DNA of 17,572 nt, taken from contig DIMT01000024.1 of NCBI GenBank assembly GCA_002425705.1, forward strand, positions 1 through 17,572. The letters are read 5' to 3'. Below are positions 6,635-13,642 of the stretch, one piece after another. The position numbers and the translations under genes are program-made. Under the pieces are notes generated by a model. That model was not told the origin of the DNA. It saw only the letters and a list, made by a program, of their open reading frames with translations, and searched no databases. This stretch comes from Firmicutes bacterium UBA5559. GTDB taxonomy: Bacteria > Bacillota > Clostridia > Peptostreptococcales > Anaerovoracaceae. Position 1 is the first letter of the stretch. Every line of letters begins with the position of its first letter.

Positions 6635-7990
6635 ATGAATGATTTGAATCAAAAAACTAAACTGAAGAGAACGCTGACCTTGCCGTTGCTGATTATGTTC
6701 GGTCTTGCCTATCTGGCGCCGACTGTAGTGTACAATTATTATGGCATTTTTACCGTTGATACCGTTGGAATGTATCCGCTGGCAATCTGCATCACGACTG
6801 TCGTCATGCTTTTCACTGCTGGCAGTTACGTTAAAATGGTAAAGGCTTATCCAATTGCCGGTTCAGCGTATACCTATGTCAATAAATCGGTTCAGCCTCA
6901 TCTGGGCTTTCTGACCGGATGGGTTATGTTGCTGGATTATCTGCTTATTCCTATGATCTGTTATCTTTTATTAGGCCTTTACATCAATGAATATTTCCCA
7001 ATCATACCAATTTGGGTAATTGTAGTGGTGGTGGCATCCCTTGGAGCGCTGATCAACATTATTGGCTTGAAAGCTGCCAGCATCATAGACTCTATAATCA
7101 TTGCGGCCCAAGTTGGATTTACTCTTCTGGTAATCATTGTGATAGCCAAATATGTCGTTGGTGGAGGCGGTGCCGGATCGCTTGTTGTACCGCAGGCAAT
7201 CGTGAATCCCGATACATTCGATGTGTCTAAGGTGTTGGGCGCATCTGCCGTGATGTGTGTTTCCTTTGTCGGTTTTGATGCTGTTACGACACTGGTCGAG
7301 GAAACAAAAAATCCGGATAAAGTCATGAAGCCGGCCGTGCTGGGTGTTGTCATTGGTGCGGGAGTTCTTTTCGTTGCAGTGTCATATTTCATGTATCTTG
7401 CATGGCCGATGGCTTATCTGGAGATTGAAGATCCGTCTGTCGGGATATTTGAACTTTTCCCCAACATGGGTAAGGACTGGCTTGGTGATGTATTCTTTGT
7501 TGTAGACAATTTTGCTACATTTGTCTGTGCGATGTCGGCCCTTGCAGCCGTCTCCAGGATTCTTTACAGCATGGGTCGTGACAATATTTTGCCACAAAAG
7601 ATATTCGGAACCCTTTCGCCAAAATACCAGACTCCTGTGAACAATATCCTGATTACCACCCTTGTTGCCATGACAGCCTTGTTCTATCAGGACAATTTGC
7701 TGGGTGCCGCCTCGTTGATTTCCTTTGGAGCTATTAGCGGTTTCATCATGGTCAATATATCAGTAATTTCCCATTATTACATCAGAAACAATAAGAGAAG
7801 CAGACAGGATCTTCTGAAATATCTCATAAGCCCCTTGATTGGCGTATTGACGCTTCTTGTGGTGTTCTTTTTCATCGATTCCACCGCTAAATTATTAGGG
7901 TCCGTCTGGTTAGGGGCAGGCATCATCTATTTGGCAGTCAAGACAAAAGGCTTCAGAGTGTTGCCCCCGGAAATGAGCTTGGATGAATAG
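6635..7990 (+). CDS. APC-family amino acid/amine permease
   Basis: This 451-aa integral membrane protein has the hallmarks of the amino acid-polyamine-organocation superfamily. It opens with a helix 1 containing the unwound substrate-binding motif (FGLAYLAPTVVYNYYGIF), followed by FTAGSYVKMVKAYPIAGSAY and the Gly-rich helix 3 region (GFLTGWVMLLDYLLIP). The mid-protein motif SFVGFDAVTTLVEETKNPDK is typical of this family. About twelve hydrophobic segments are spread over the length, normal for the family. The frame runs back to a GTG at 6602, but the ATG at 6635 has AGGAGG (6623-6628) six bases upstream. The amidohydrolase gene begins 46 bases after its stop, so the permease probably imports that enzyme's substrate or a product. 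The substrate cannot be read from the sequence. Confidence 0.9.
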   Translation: MNDLNQKTKLKRTLTLPLLIMFGLAYLAPTVVYNYYGIFTVDTVGMYPLAICITTVVMLFTAGSYVKMVKAYPIAGSAYTYVNKSVQPHLGFLTGWVMLLDYLLIPMICYLLLGLYINEYFPIIPIWVIVVVVASLGALINIIGLKAASIIDSIIIAAQVGFTLLVIIVIAKYVVGGGGAGSLVVPQAIVNPDTFDVSKVLGASAVMCVSFVGFDAVTTLVEETKNPDKVMKPAVLGVVIGAGVLFVAVSYFMYLAWPMAYLEIEDPSVGIFELFPNMGKDWLGDVFFVVDNFATFVCAMSALAAVSRILYSMGRDNILPQKIFGTLSPKYQTPVNNILITTLVAMTALFYQDNLLGAASLISFGAISGFIMVNISVISHYYIRNNKRSRQDLLKYLISPLIGVLTLLVVFFFIDSTAKLLGSVWLGAGIIYLAVKTKGFRVLPPEMSLDE

Positions 7991-8036
7991 TTGAAGTGAT
8001 CGAATTCAGTTAAAACAAGATTAATAGGTGATATGA

Positions 8037-9713
8037 ATGAAAAAGACAATTAAAAACGCACGGATCTACACCTGTGATGATAAAGAACCATGGGCTGAAG
8101 CCATTGCATTTGAACACGACAGGATAACATTTGTTGGTGCCGGAATTGATGCGCCGGTGGGGGATATTGAATTTGATGCCGGAGGAAGGACGATTATGCC
8201 GGGATTCATAGACAGCCACAATCATCCTGGAATGGTGTCCCAAAGCTCATGGCACATCACTCTTCCATGGGTGGATAATGTTGAGGATTTGTTGGGATTT
8301 GTCAAGGATTATGCGGCAAAACATCCTAAGGAGGAGATCCCCTTCTTGTATTTTGAATATTATCCAACAACGCTGTTTGATGAAAAGGGACCCACCAAGG
8401 AACTGTTGGATGCAGCTGTTTCAGATCGGCCATGCCTATGCCAGGATTTTGGGGAGCATCTTCACTGGGTCAATTCAAAGATGCTGGAATGTATGGGTGT
8501 TGACCGTAATACGCCCGATCCCGTTCCGGGGCTTGAAATGTTTGTGAGGGATGGGAGTGGCGAACCCACCGGATGGATAAAGGAATTTGCCTGGGTTCAT
8601 TTTGCTGATAAGTTGTTTGAAAACATTAAATGGGAAGCGCCGATGAAGATGACACCGGAGTTGATGGAAGAATTCTTTGTTTTTACCAAAGAAAACGGCA
8701 TAACTGCTTTGGCTGATGGCATACTGGAAGGTGAGGAGCAGCTGATTGCCATGTCGGAGCTTGACCGGCAAGGCAAACTCAATCTCTATTACGACGGAAT
8801 CGTTCGATTCTGGAGTTATGACGACCTCCCGGAAAAAATTGCCGAGCTCAGAAGATACCAGGAAAAGTATACAAGCAGACATATCAAATTGAATATGATG
8901 AAACTTTTCCTGGATGGAACGAACGAAGCCGGAAACAGTGCACTTTTAGAACCTTTGGCAGGAGATTCGGCTGGAATGAACTTTGGCGAAATTAAAATGG
9001 ACACGGAGGAACTTACAAAATGCTTCGTGCTCTGTAATAGGGAAGGTGTGGATCTTCAAATCCATATGGTTGGAGATCGTGCGTTCCGGGTTGGCTGTGA
9101 TGCTGTTGAAGCGGCGCAGCAAATCGCGTTTGAGGAAGGGACCCCTTGGACAATCCAACCGATATTTGCCCATTGTGAGCTGGTGGATCCCGCAGATTTC
9201 AAGAGACCGGCAGAATTAGGCATCACAATAAACTGGACCTGCCACTGGGCAGGAGGATATTTTGGAACCCAGGCAATCTCTATACTTGGAGCAGAGCGGT
9301 GGCATCGCATGTATCGGGTTATGGAATTTATAGAAAGTGGGGCTTTGGTTGCCTTTTCAAGCGATGTAACAACTTTGTATGAGTTGCGACGCAGGGCAAA
9401 TCCCTTATTTGGGATTCAGATATCCCATACAAGAATTGATCCTGAATTCCCATTGGATTCCACAATCTGTCCAGGCGGTGTCAGAACGCCCGAAGGGCAG
9501 CAAATCCCGCTGGATTATCTGTTCAAGGGGTACACACTGAACGGTGCGAGACAGATGCACTGGGACAAATTAATGGGCTCCTTGGAAGTGGGTAAACTGG
9601 CGATCATGAACATTTTATCGGAGAATCCCTTTGAAACCGATCCGATGAAGGTGAAAGATATTCGAATCGATGCAGTTGTTTTCGAAGGAGAATTGATCCA
9701 CGGCACGATTTAA
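8037..9713 (+). CDS. YtcJ-type amidohydrolase (Amidohydro_3 family)
   Basis: This 558-aa cytoplasmic metal-dependent hydrolase has the amidohydrolase-superfamily metal ligands in order: His61-x-His63 (FIDSHNHPG), Lys289 in MMKLFLDGT (the usual carboxylated Lys), His343 (QIHMVGDRA), His379 (FAHCEL) and Asp443 (AFSSDVTTLYELRRRANP). The small beta-domain halves flank the barrel: VGAG..FDAGGRTIMPGFID at the N-terminus and GSLEVGKLAIMNILSENPF at the C-terminus. The length fits YtcJ relatives, which cleave amide, formamide or related C-N bonds of small molecules. The usual GSDWPV at the aspartate is FSSDVTT here, suggesting a divergent substrate. The start has AGGTG (8026-8030) six bases upstream. 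It lies between the permease and the AraC regulator, forming an uptake-hydrolysis module. Confidence 0.88.
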   Translation: MKKTIKNARIYTCDDKEPWAEAIAFEHDRITFVGAGIDAPVGDIEFDAGGRTIMPGFIDSHNHPGMVSQSSWHITLPWVDNVEDLLGFVKDYAAKHPKEEIPFLYFEYYPTTLFDEKGPTKELLDAAVSDRPCLCQDFGEHLHWVNSKMLECMGVDRNTPDPVPGLEMFVRDGSGEPTGWIKEFAWVHFADKLFENIKWEAPMKMTPELMEEFFVFTKENGITALADGILEGEEQLIAMSELDRQGKLNLYYDGIVRFWSYDDLPEKIAELRRYQEKYTSRHIKLNMMKLFLDGTNEAGNSALLEPLAGDSAGMNFGEIKMDTEELTKCFVLCNREGVDLQIHMVGDRAFRVGCDAVEAAQQIAFEEGTPWTIQPIFAHCELVDPADFKRPAELGITINWTCHWAGGYFGTQAISILGAERWHRMYRVMEFIESGALVAFSSDVTTLYELRRRANPLFGIQISHTRIDPEFPLDSTICPGGVRTPEGQQIPLDYLFKGYTLNGARQMHWDKLMGSLEVGKLAIMNILSENPFETDPMKVKDIRIDAVVFEGELIHGTI

Positions 9714-9718
9714 AAGGC

Positions 9719-9747
9719 TTGTTACAGGATTCATAAGGATATATACT
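9719..9747 (+). promoter_or_regulatory. Predicted promoter of the AraC-type regulator gene
   Basis: TTGTTA (9719-9724) and TATACT (9742-9747) are spaced by exactly 17 bases, in the 98-base gap after the amidohydrolase gene. A direct repeat ATAAGG (9733-9738 and 9751-9756) lies across the -10 region and could be a regulator half-site, though it is short. It suggests the regulator can be expressed separately from the permease-hydrolase transcript. Confidence 0.5.
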
Positions 9748-9811
9748 TTTATAAGGCGGATTGGGATGGGGCAGCTTTCGTGAAGACCAATGCGCCGGCG
9801 GAGGATATAAA

Positions 9812-11188
9812 TTGTATTTTGAACGGATTCTTTTTCCAGATGGATTGCCCATTGCATATGAAGGCTGTCAGATAGGCAGCCTTCATATGCATGCCCACAA
9901 GGATGTCATCGAGATATTGATGGTCATTAGAGGGAAAGCGAAGGTCACGGTCAGCTGTGAAAACTTTGTAATGGACGAGGGTGACTATGTTGTCATCAGA
10001 GAGAGCGATTCCCATACAATTTCTGCCATCGTTTCCCGTTGCGAAATTGTGTCACTGTATTTTGACATGAGTGCATATATAGGCAAGATCCCTTATCTTT
10101 ATTATGTTATCTTCGGATGCGAATCCTTCGACTTGGCGAAATACAGAAATGAAACGGCGAAAATAAGAAGGATGATTTCATCGATCATTTCGAATTTGAT
10201 ACAGGGCAGTAATACAGGCACCGATGAGGCCGTTAAATGTGCTGAAAATCTTCTCTGGATCCTGGTTAACGATTATGACATGATTAAATACTACAACCGT
10301 AAGTGGGACACCCCCTTTACTAAGGTTGAGAAATACTATAAGATCATGGCGTATATTTTTCAGGATTATCATATTAAGAACCTTCAGGAGTATATTTCAC
10401 AAAAGGAGCATTATTCCAAATCCTATGTCACCCATCTTTTCAAGGAAGTTGGAGCCACCAGTTTCAAAGACATGCTTGGTTTTGTACGAGTTTTCAGATC
10501 CGAGGAAATACTTTTGAACACCGATCTTTCAATCAATGAAATATCAGACAGATGCGGATTTTCGGATATCAAATACTATTCCGCAGAATTTAAAAAATGG
10601 TTCTTGTGCACTGCTTCCGAATACAGGAAAAATGCACTCCAAGAAATTAACAAAACCAGCATTTTTAACGAGCTGGCTCCGGACCTTATTGTAAACCGGC
10701 TTGGCCAATTGGCAAAAGCGGAGAGTGATGAGACAAATTACCGGGCTTCGGTAAATCCTATTTCTGTAAAGGCATTCGGATTCAGCGCAGAGGATACGCG
10801 AGATATCGGTTATGTTAATAACTTAATTCAGGACTCGCTATCTCAAAAAAAGGACATCCTGCCGGCGAGGAAACAACGAATTCAGATCAAGTTGACACAA
10901 AATAGTTTAGCCCTGAACACCATTGACTTCGCCAATTACCTGAAGACCTATGATGATGATAAGTTTCTGCCAATATTGATTGTTGATCTTCGTGAAATGA
11001 CCCTCGATGAAGCCTGGGAAACGATTGGCAGATGCCTGAAGATTATAGGGACGAAACACCCCGCGGATTATGAGATTTACATTAATTACAGCGAAATTGG
11101 CGATTACGAGAAGATCGGCAGCATGGTTCTTAAATTTCAGCAGGAATACGGTTATTCGGGTTTGAAGCCGGTCTTCACAAGCTTTTAA
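9812..11188 (+). CDS. AraC-family transcriptional regulator with C-terminal extension
   Basis: The 458-aa protein has three parts. Residues 20-85 are an AraC-type cupin sensor (SLHMHAHKDVIEILMVIRGK with His26, His28 and Glu34). Residues 171-275 are the double helix-turn-helix (IKNLQEYISQ..KSYVTHLFKEV, then LSINEISDRCGFSDIKYYSAEFKKW). Residues 278-458 are an extra region absent from ordinary AraC regulators, with predicted beta strands (KFLPILIVDLRE, DYEIYIN). The frame extends back to a TTG at 9761, but the TTG at 9812 has GGCGGAGGA (9797-9805) six bases upstream and begins just before the cupin, so I choose it. It probably controls the preceding permease-amidohydrolase genes in response to their substrate. 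A perfect inverted repeat lies within codons 14-27. Confidence 0.85.
   Translation: MYFERILFPDGLPIAYEGCQIGSLHMHAHKDVIEILMVIRGKAKVTVSCENFVMDEGDYVVIRESDSHTISAIVSRCEIVSLYFDMSAYIGKIPYLYYVIFGCESFDLAKYRNETAKIRRMISSIISNLIQGSNTGTDEAVKCAENLLWILVNDYDMIKYYNRKWDTPFTKVEKYYKIMAYIFQDYHIKNLQEYISQKEHYSKSYVTHLFKEVGATSFKDMLGFVRVFRSEEILLNTDLSINEISDRCGFSDIKYYSAEFKKWFLCTASEYRKNALQEINKTSIFNELAPDLIVNRLGQLAKAESDETNYRASVNPISVKAFGFSAEDTRDIGYVNNLIQDSLSQKKDILPARKQRIQIKLTQNSLALNTIDFANYLKTYDDDKFLPILIVDLREMTLDEAWETIGRCLKIIGTKHPADYEIYINYSEIGDYEKIGSMVLKFQQEYGYSGLKPVFTSF
9853..9891 (+). repeat. Perfect 15-bp inverted repeat inside the AraC-type gene
   Basis: The arms at 9853-9867 (TGCATATGAAGGCTG) and 9877-9891 are exact reverse complements separated by nine bases (9868-9876). 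In RNA this would be a very stable hairpin about 40 bases after the start codon. It encodes residues 14-27, including the first cupin histidine, so the coding sequence is under a double constraint. Confidence 0.9.
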
Positions 11189-11228
11189 TTGCCTAAAACC
11201 GGTTGTATTGCCGGAAGTGGTGTTGAGT

Positions 11229-11260
11229 AAGCAGTAGAAAGTCTTGCTGTTGCTTTATTG
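11229..11260 (+). terminator. Possible weak terminator after the AraC-type gene
   Basis: AAGCAGTAG (11229-11237) can pair with CTGTTGCTT (11247-11255), including two G-U pairs, around a nine-base loop, and TATT follows. The stem is only moderately stable and the T-run is short. Confidence 0.3.
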
Positions 11261-11320
11261 TGGGATATAATCTCAAAGTATAAAGAAGAAGTGAGAGCAG
11301 GTTAGAGGTTAAGCCATAAG

Positions 11321-11400
11321 ATGAAATACTCAGGAACCAAAATTGCCGTTTCCAATATGGAACGGAGCAAACAATTCTGATATTTATTCGGGAAGTTAGA
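11321..11400 (+). pseudogene. Remnant of a VOC/glyoxalase-family gene (N-terminus)
   Basis: ATG 11321 opens a frame reading MKYSGTKIAVSNMERSKQF, followed by a TGA at 11378. The pattern M-K-Y-x-G-T-x-I-A-V-x-x-x-E-x-S-K-Q-F-Y is the usual start of small VOC (glyoxalase/bleomycin-resistance-like) proteins. The metal-binding remainder is missing: after the stop, similarity fades within a few codons (YLFGKLE could be its residue). A terminator-like hairpin pair follows directly. It is a truncated, non-functional fragment. Confidence 0.6.
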
Positions 11401-11413
11401 GATGGACAAAAAA

Positions 11414-11429
11414 GTCTTTCGTAAAAGAC
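11414..11429 (+). repeat. Short hairpin related to the following terminator
   Basis: GTCTTT (11414-11419) and AAAGAC (11424-11429) form a perfect stem around CGTA. The same AAAGTCTT...AAGAC core recurs at 11451-11469 in the terminator, suggesting a small local duplication. Confidence 0.5.
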
Positions 11430-11443
11430 AAAAATGCAAAATA

Positions 11444-11487
11444 CCACATAAAAGTCTTGTAAAAAAGACCTTTGTGTGGCATTTTTA
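11444..11487 (+). terminator. Rho-independent terminator
   Basis: A 15-base arm (11444-11458, CCACATAAAAGTCTT) pairs with 11465-11479 (AAGACCTTTGTGTGG) with one mismatch and one G-U. The loop is GTAAAA, and a five-T run follows at 11482-11486. This is the strongest terminator in the window. It probably ended the lost VOC-type gene and now also stops readthrough from the regulator. Confidence 0.75.
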
Positions 11488-11514
11488 AGTTGAGGCGATG
11501 TCCATGATGATTAA

Positions 11515-11799
11515 GAAGTTGACTTTATAGCCGTTGACGGAGAGAAGACCACCTATATTCAAGTGACGTATTTACTCGCAGAAGAAGCTACAATTGAGGA
11601 TGCTATTGATCGTATTCGCCGAATCGCGGCCCCATTGGACGCAAAACGGCTCGGCTAAAAGACTCCCTGCCGGGTAACCGGGGTCTGCCAGGACTGCAAG
11701 TCACCGGAAAAGATTTGCAACTACTGGACCATCATCCAGGGGCAGTTTGATGAAAACCGGATCGAAGTGGTTTTTATTCCGGAGGAATTAGGGTATTGA
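11515..11799 (+). pseudogene. Chimeric remnant: DUF4143 ATPase tail joined to LUD-domain tail
   Basis: One frame, opened after a TAA at 11512, first reads EVDFIAVDGEKTTYIQV and TYLLAEEATIE (to about 11598), the signature near the C-terminus of DUF4143-type ATPases. Without a frame change it continues DAIDRIRRIAAPLDAKRLG, an in-frame TAA (11656-11658), then TGVCQDCKSPEKICN and VVFIPEELGY with a stop at 11797. The second half matches the C-terminal end of LUD-domain (lactate utilisation, former DUF162) proteins, including their Cys motif. There is no start codon, both parents lack their N-terminal parts, and a stop interrupts the LUD part. It is therefore a deletion scar between two former genes rather than a working fusion. 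Confidence 0.7.
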
Positions 11800-11898
11800 T
11801 TGTTAATCAAACATGTAGAAGGAGAGGAAGTCATAGAAGAAACGGCGGTCCGGATGGATGTGCCGGTGGATTATATAAAAATGTGCTTACAGCATTAA
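11800..11898 (+). pseudogene. Short unassigned reading frame, likely gene fragment
   Basis: From a TTG at 11800, 32 codons are open to a TAA at 11896, reading in part GEEVIEETAVRMDVPVDYIK. The pattern looks like a helix-turn-helix piece (helix, EETA, then VPVDYIKMCLQ). No ribosome site precedes it. It may be a fragment of another decayed gene or a chance frame. Confidence 0.3.
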
Positions 11899-11925
11899 AG
11901 GAAAAAAACTTTCTATGAAAAATAA

Positions 11926-12204
11926 AATTCATATACCCAGGTAAAAAACCACTTGAATGTTGCTCATCCTACCGTTGTAGGAATTGTTTCCCGCCTTGAA
12001 AAGAATGGCTTTTTAAAATGCTATGTTGATGAAGCAGACAAGCGAAACAAAATTGTTTGCCTGACGGAAAAGGCGATCGATGTTGGAGAGCAAATGAACG
12101 CTGAAATTGAAATGAATGAAAAAAAGCTATTAAACAATCTTTCTGACGATGATATTAATTCTCTTCGCCGGATACTGAAAACGATTTATAATAATCTTGA
12201 ATGA
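11926..12204 (+). pseudogene. N-terminally truncated MarR-family regulator
   Basis: The frame is open from 11926 (just after a TAA) to the TGA at 12202-12204. It contains the recognition helix and wing of MarR regulators: TQVKNHLNVAHPT, VVGIVSRLEKNGF, then the wing DEADKRNKIVCLTEKA, and the C-terminal dimerisation helix (LSDDDINSLRRILKTIYNNL). The first 40-50 residues, which hold helices 1 and 2, are missing. The only in-frame start is a TTG at 11953 in the middle of the DNA-binding helix, with no ribosome site. It is best called a pseudogene. A shortened product starting at 11953 would lack half the HTH. Confidence 0.7.
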
Positions 12205-12218
12205 GGAACAAAATTGAT

Positions 12219-12234
12219 TTATACAAGTGTATAA
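12219..12234. promoter_or_regulatory. Small dyad overlapping a -10-like box
   Basis: TTATAC (12219-12224) and GTATAA (12229-12234) form a 6-bp inverted repeat with four bases between, overlapping TATAAT at 12230-12235. No convincing -35 lies at the right distance, so operator or chance are both possible. Confidence 0.3.
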
Positions 12235-12255
12235 TGTAGATATGAAAGAAAAAAA

Positions 12256-12318
12256 CGCCAAACCATAAAATGAAATTGCGCCAAACCATAAAATGAAATT
12301 GCGCCAAACCATAAAATG
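12256..12318. repeat. 23-bp tandem repeat (2.7 copies) in the DUF4143 ATPase promoter region
   Basis: Units at 12256-12278 and 12279-12301 are identical, and a third copy matches for 17 bases (12302-12318, CGCCAAACCATAAAATG). Each contains CAT-AAA-ATG, and in the last copy this grows into a perfect 13-bp palindrome ACCATAAAATGGT (12308-12320). There are no spacers, so it is not a CRISPR array. The last unit lies between the predicted -35 and -10 of the next gene, suggesting an operator array. Confidence 0.85.
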
Positions 12319-12327
12319 GTCTATACT
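12299..12327 (+). promoter_or_regulatory. Predicted promoter of the DUF4143 ATPase gene
   Basis: TTGCGC (12299-12304) and TATACT (12322-12327) are 17 bases apart. The -10 is good (5 of 6) and the -35 weak (3 of 6). The start codon at 12353 follows 25 bases downstream of the -10 box. The -35 sits at the junction of the second and third tandem repeats. Confidence 0.5.
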
Positions 12328-12352
12328 ATGCTTAGAAGTGAGGTGAGATATC

Positions 12353-13621
12353 ATGAAAGAGTATTTACCCCGTCAAGCAGATGTAAGGCTGAATGAAGCC
12401 CTTCTTTCAGCAGGTGCGGTGCTCATTGAAGGGCCTAAATGGTGTGGTAAGACAAGGACGGCTATGGAACATGCAAAAAGTGTACTCTTTATGCAAGATC
12501 CTGATAATAGAAGCGGTTATCTACAAGCAGCTAATACAAAGCCCTCTTTATTGCTAAAAGGTGAAACGCCTCGTTTGATTGATGAGTGGCAGGTGGCGCC
12601 TATCCTTTGGGATGCAGTACGGCATGAGGTGGATATGCGGGGCGAGGAAGGGCAATTTATTCTTACCGGTTCTGCGGTACCGGTTCTCGATGAAATGCTG
12701 ACCCATTCGGGGACAGGAAGGATATCCAGAATTAAAATGCGCCCTATGAGTTTGTATGAATCTTTAGAATCTAACGGTGAAGTGAGGTTGAGTCAACTTT
12801 TTTCGAGTCCAGCCTCCCTTGAGGCAATTTCTGCACTCAAATTGGAAGATCTTGCAACAATCATTGCACGAGGCGGATGGCCATCGGCGGTGACTGCAAA
12901 AGCTGGGAACCCAGAAAAAAGAGCCCTGGATTACGTGGATTCTATTGTAAATATTGATATTTCAAGGGTGGATGGAGTAGAAAAAAATCCTGATAAAGTC
13001 TATGCTTTATTAAAATCTCTTGCTCGCAACATCTCTACTGAAGCTAGCTATGAGACACTCCGAAAAGATATGGAAGGCGGCGAGAGCGAGTCGGTTTCCC
13101 TTCCAACCATAAGCAGTTATTATAATGCTTTGCAAAGGATATTTGTAGTTGAAGATTTAATTGCATGGAATCCATCGATTCGTTCGAAAACCCCCTTGCG
13201 AACCAGTCCAAAACGACACTTTACAGACCCTTCCATTGCAGCTGCAGCGCTTGGTATTAACGATGTTCAGCTGCTTCAGGACTTCAATACCTTTGGATTA
13301 CTATTTGAGTCCCTATGCATACGGGACTTGAGAGTTTACATAGAAACCTTGGGCGGCAGAGTATTTCACTACAGAGATAAAACGGGCTTGGAATGCGATG
13401 CGGTCGTGGTTTTAAGGGATGGGCGATGGGGTGCCGTTGAAATTAAGCTGGGAGCCTATGAGTTTGAACGAGCGGCAGCAAATTTAAGCAAATTGCAAGA
13501 TAGAATTGATAAAGACAAAATGAATCCGCCATCATTTTTGATGATACTTACAGGCTCCGAATTTGGCTTTACAAGGCAGGATGGGATTCACGTTGTACCG
13601 CTTGGCTGTTTAAGAGATTAG
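12353..13621 (+). CDS. AAA_14 / DUF4143 family ATP-binding protein
   Basis: This 422-aa protein is a member of the widespread AAA_14-DUF4143 group. The N-terminal ATPase has Walker A GPKWCGKT (27-34), Walker B RLIDEWQ (74-80) and sensor-1 ILTGSA (103-108), followed by the conserved RISRIKMRPMSLYE segment. The C-terminal DUF4143 part contains LLFESLCIRDLRVY and then CDAVVVL..GRWGAVEIKLG, a D...ExK pattern like the PD-(D/E)XK fold. Family function is poorly understood; roles in DNA transactions or toxin-like activity have been proposed. The start ATG has AGGTG (12341-12345) seven bases upstream. The tail of a second member of the same family survives at 11515-11598, so the family was present at least twice here. 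It appears to be a single-gene unit. Confidence 0.9.
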   Translation: MKEYLPRQADVRLNEALLSAGAVLIEGPKWCGKTRTAMEHAKSVLFMQDPDNRSGYLQAANTKPSLLLKGETPRLIDEWQVAPILWDAVRHEVDMRGEEGQFILTGSAVPVLDEMLTHSGTGRISRIKMRPMSLYESLESNGEVRLSQLFSSPASLEAISALKLEDLATIIARGGWPSAVTAKAGNPEKRALDYVDSIVNIDISRVDGVEKNPDKVYALLKSLARNISTEASYETLRKDMEGGESESVSLPTISSYYNALQRIFVVEDLIAWNPSIRSKTPLRTSPKRHFTDPSIAAAALGINDVQLLQDFNTFGLLFESLCIRDLRVYIETLGGRVFHYRDKTGLECDAVVVLRDGRWGAVEIKLGAYEFERAAANLSKLQDRIDKDKMNPPSFLMILTGSEFGFTRQDGIHVVPLGCLRD

Positions 13622-13642
13622 CCAATTATTTTTCGTCCCGGA

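Larger units (their letters stand above)
11189..12352. other. Gene-decay interval without an intact gene
   Basis: Between the AraC-type regulator and the DUF4143 ATPase no complete gene is present. The interval holds, in order, a weak hairpin after the regulator, a VOC/glyoxalase N-terminal fragment, two related hairpins of which the second is a terminator, a DUF4143-LUD chimeric fragment, a short unassigned reading frame, a truncated MarR gene, and a repeat-bearing promoter region. All fragments are on the + strand. Confidence 0.75.

Noticed and set aside
11953..12204. Intact small MarR gene starting at TTG 11953
   Set aside because: The start would fall inside the DNA-binding helix with no ribosome site, while homologous sequence continues upstream of it to about 11929. 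A truncated gene is the better reading.
12256..12318. Short CRISPR array
   Set aside because: The repeats are directly adjacent with no unique spacers, only 2.7 units exist, and no cas gene is nearby.
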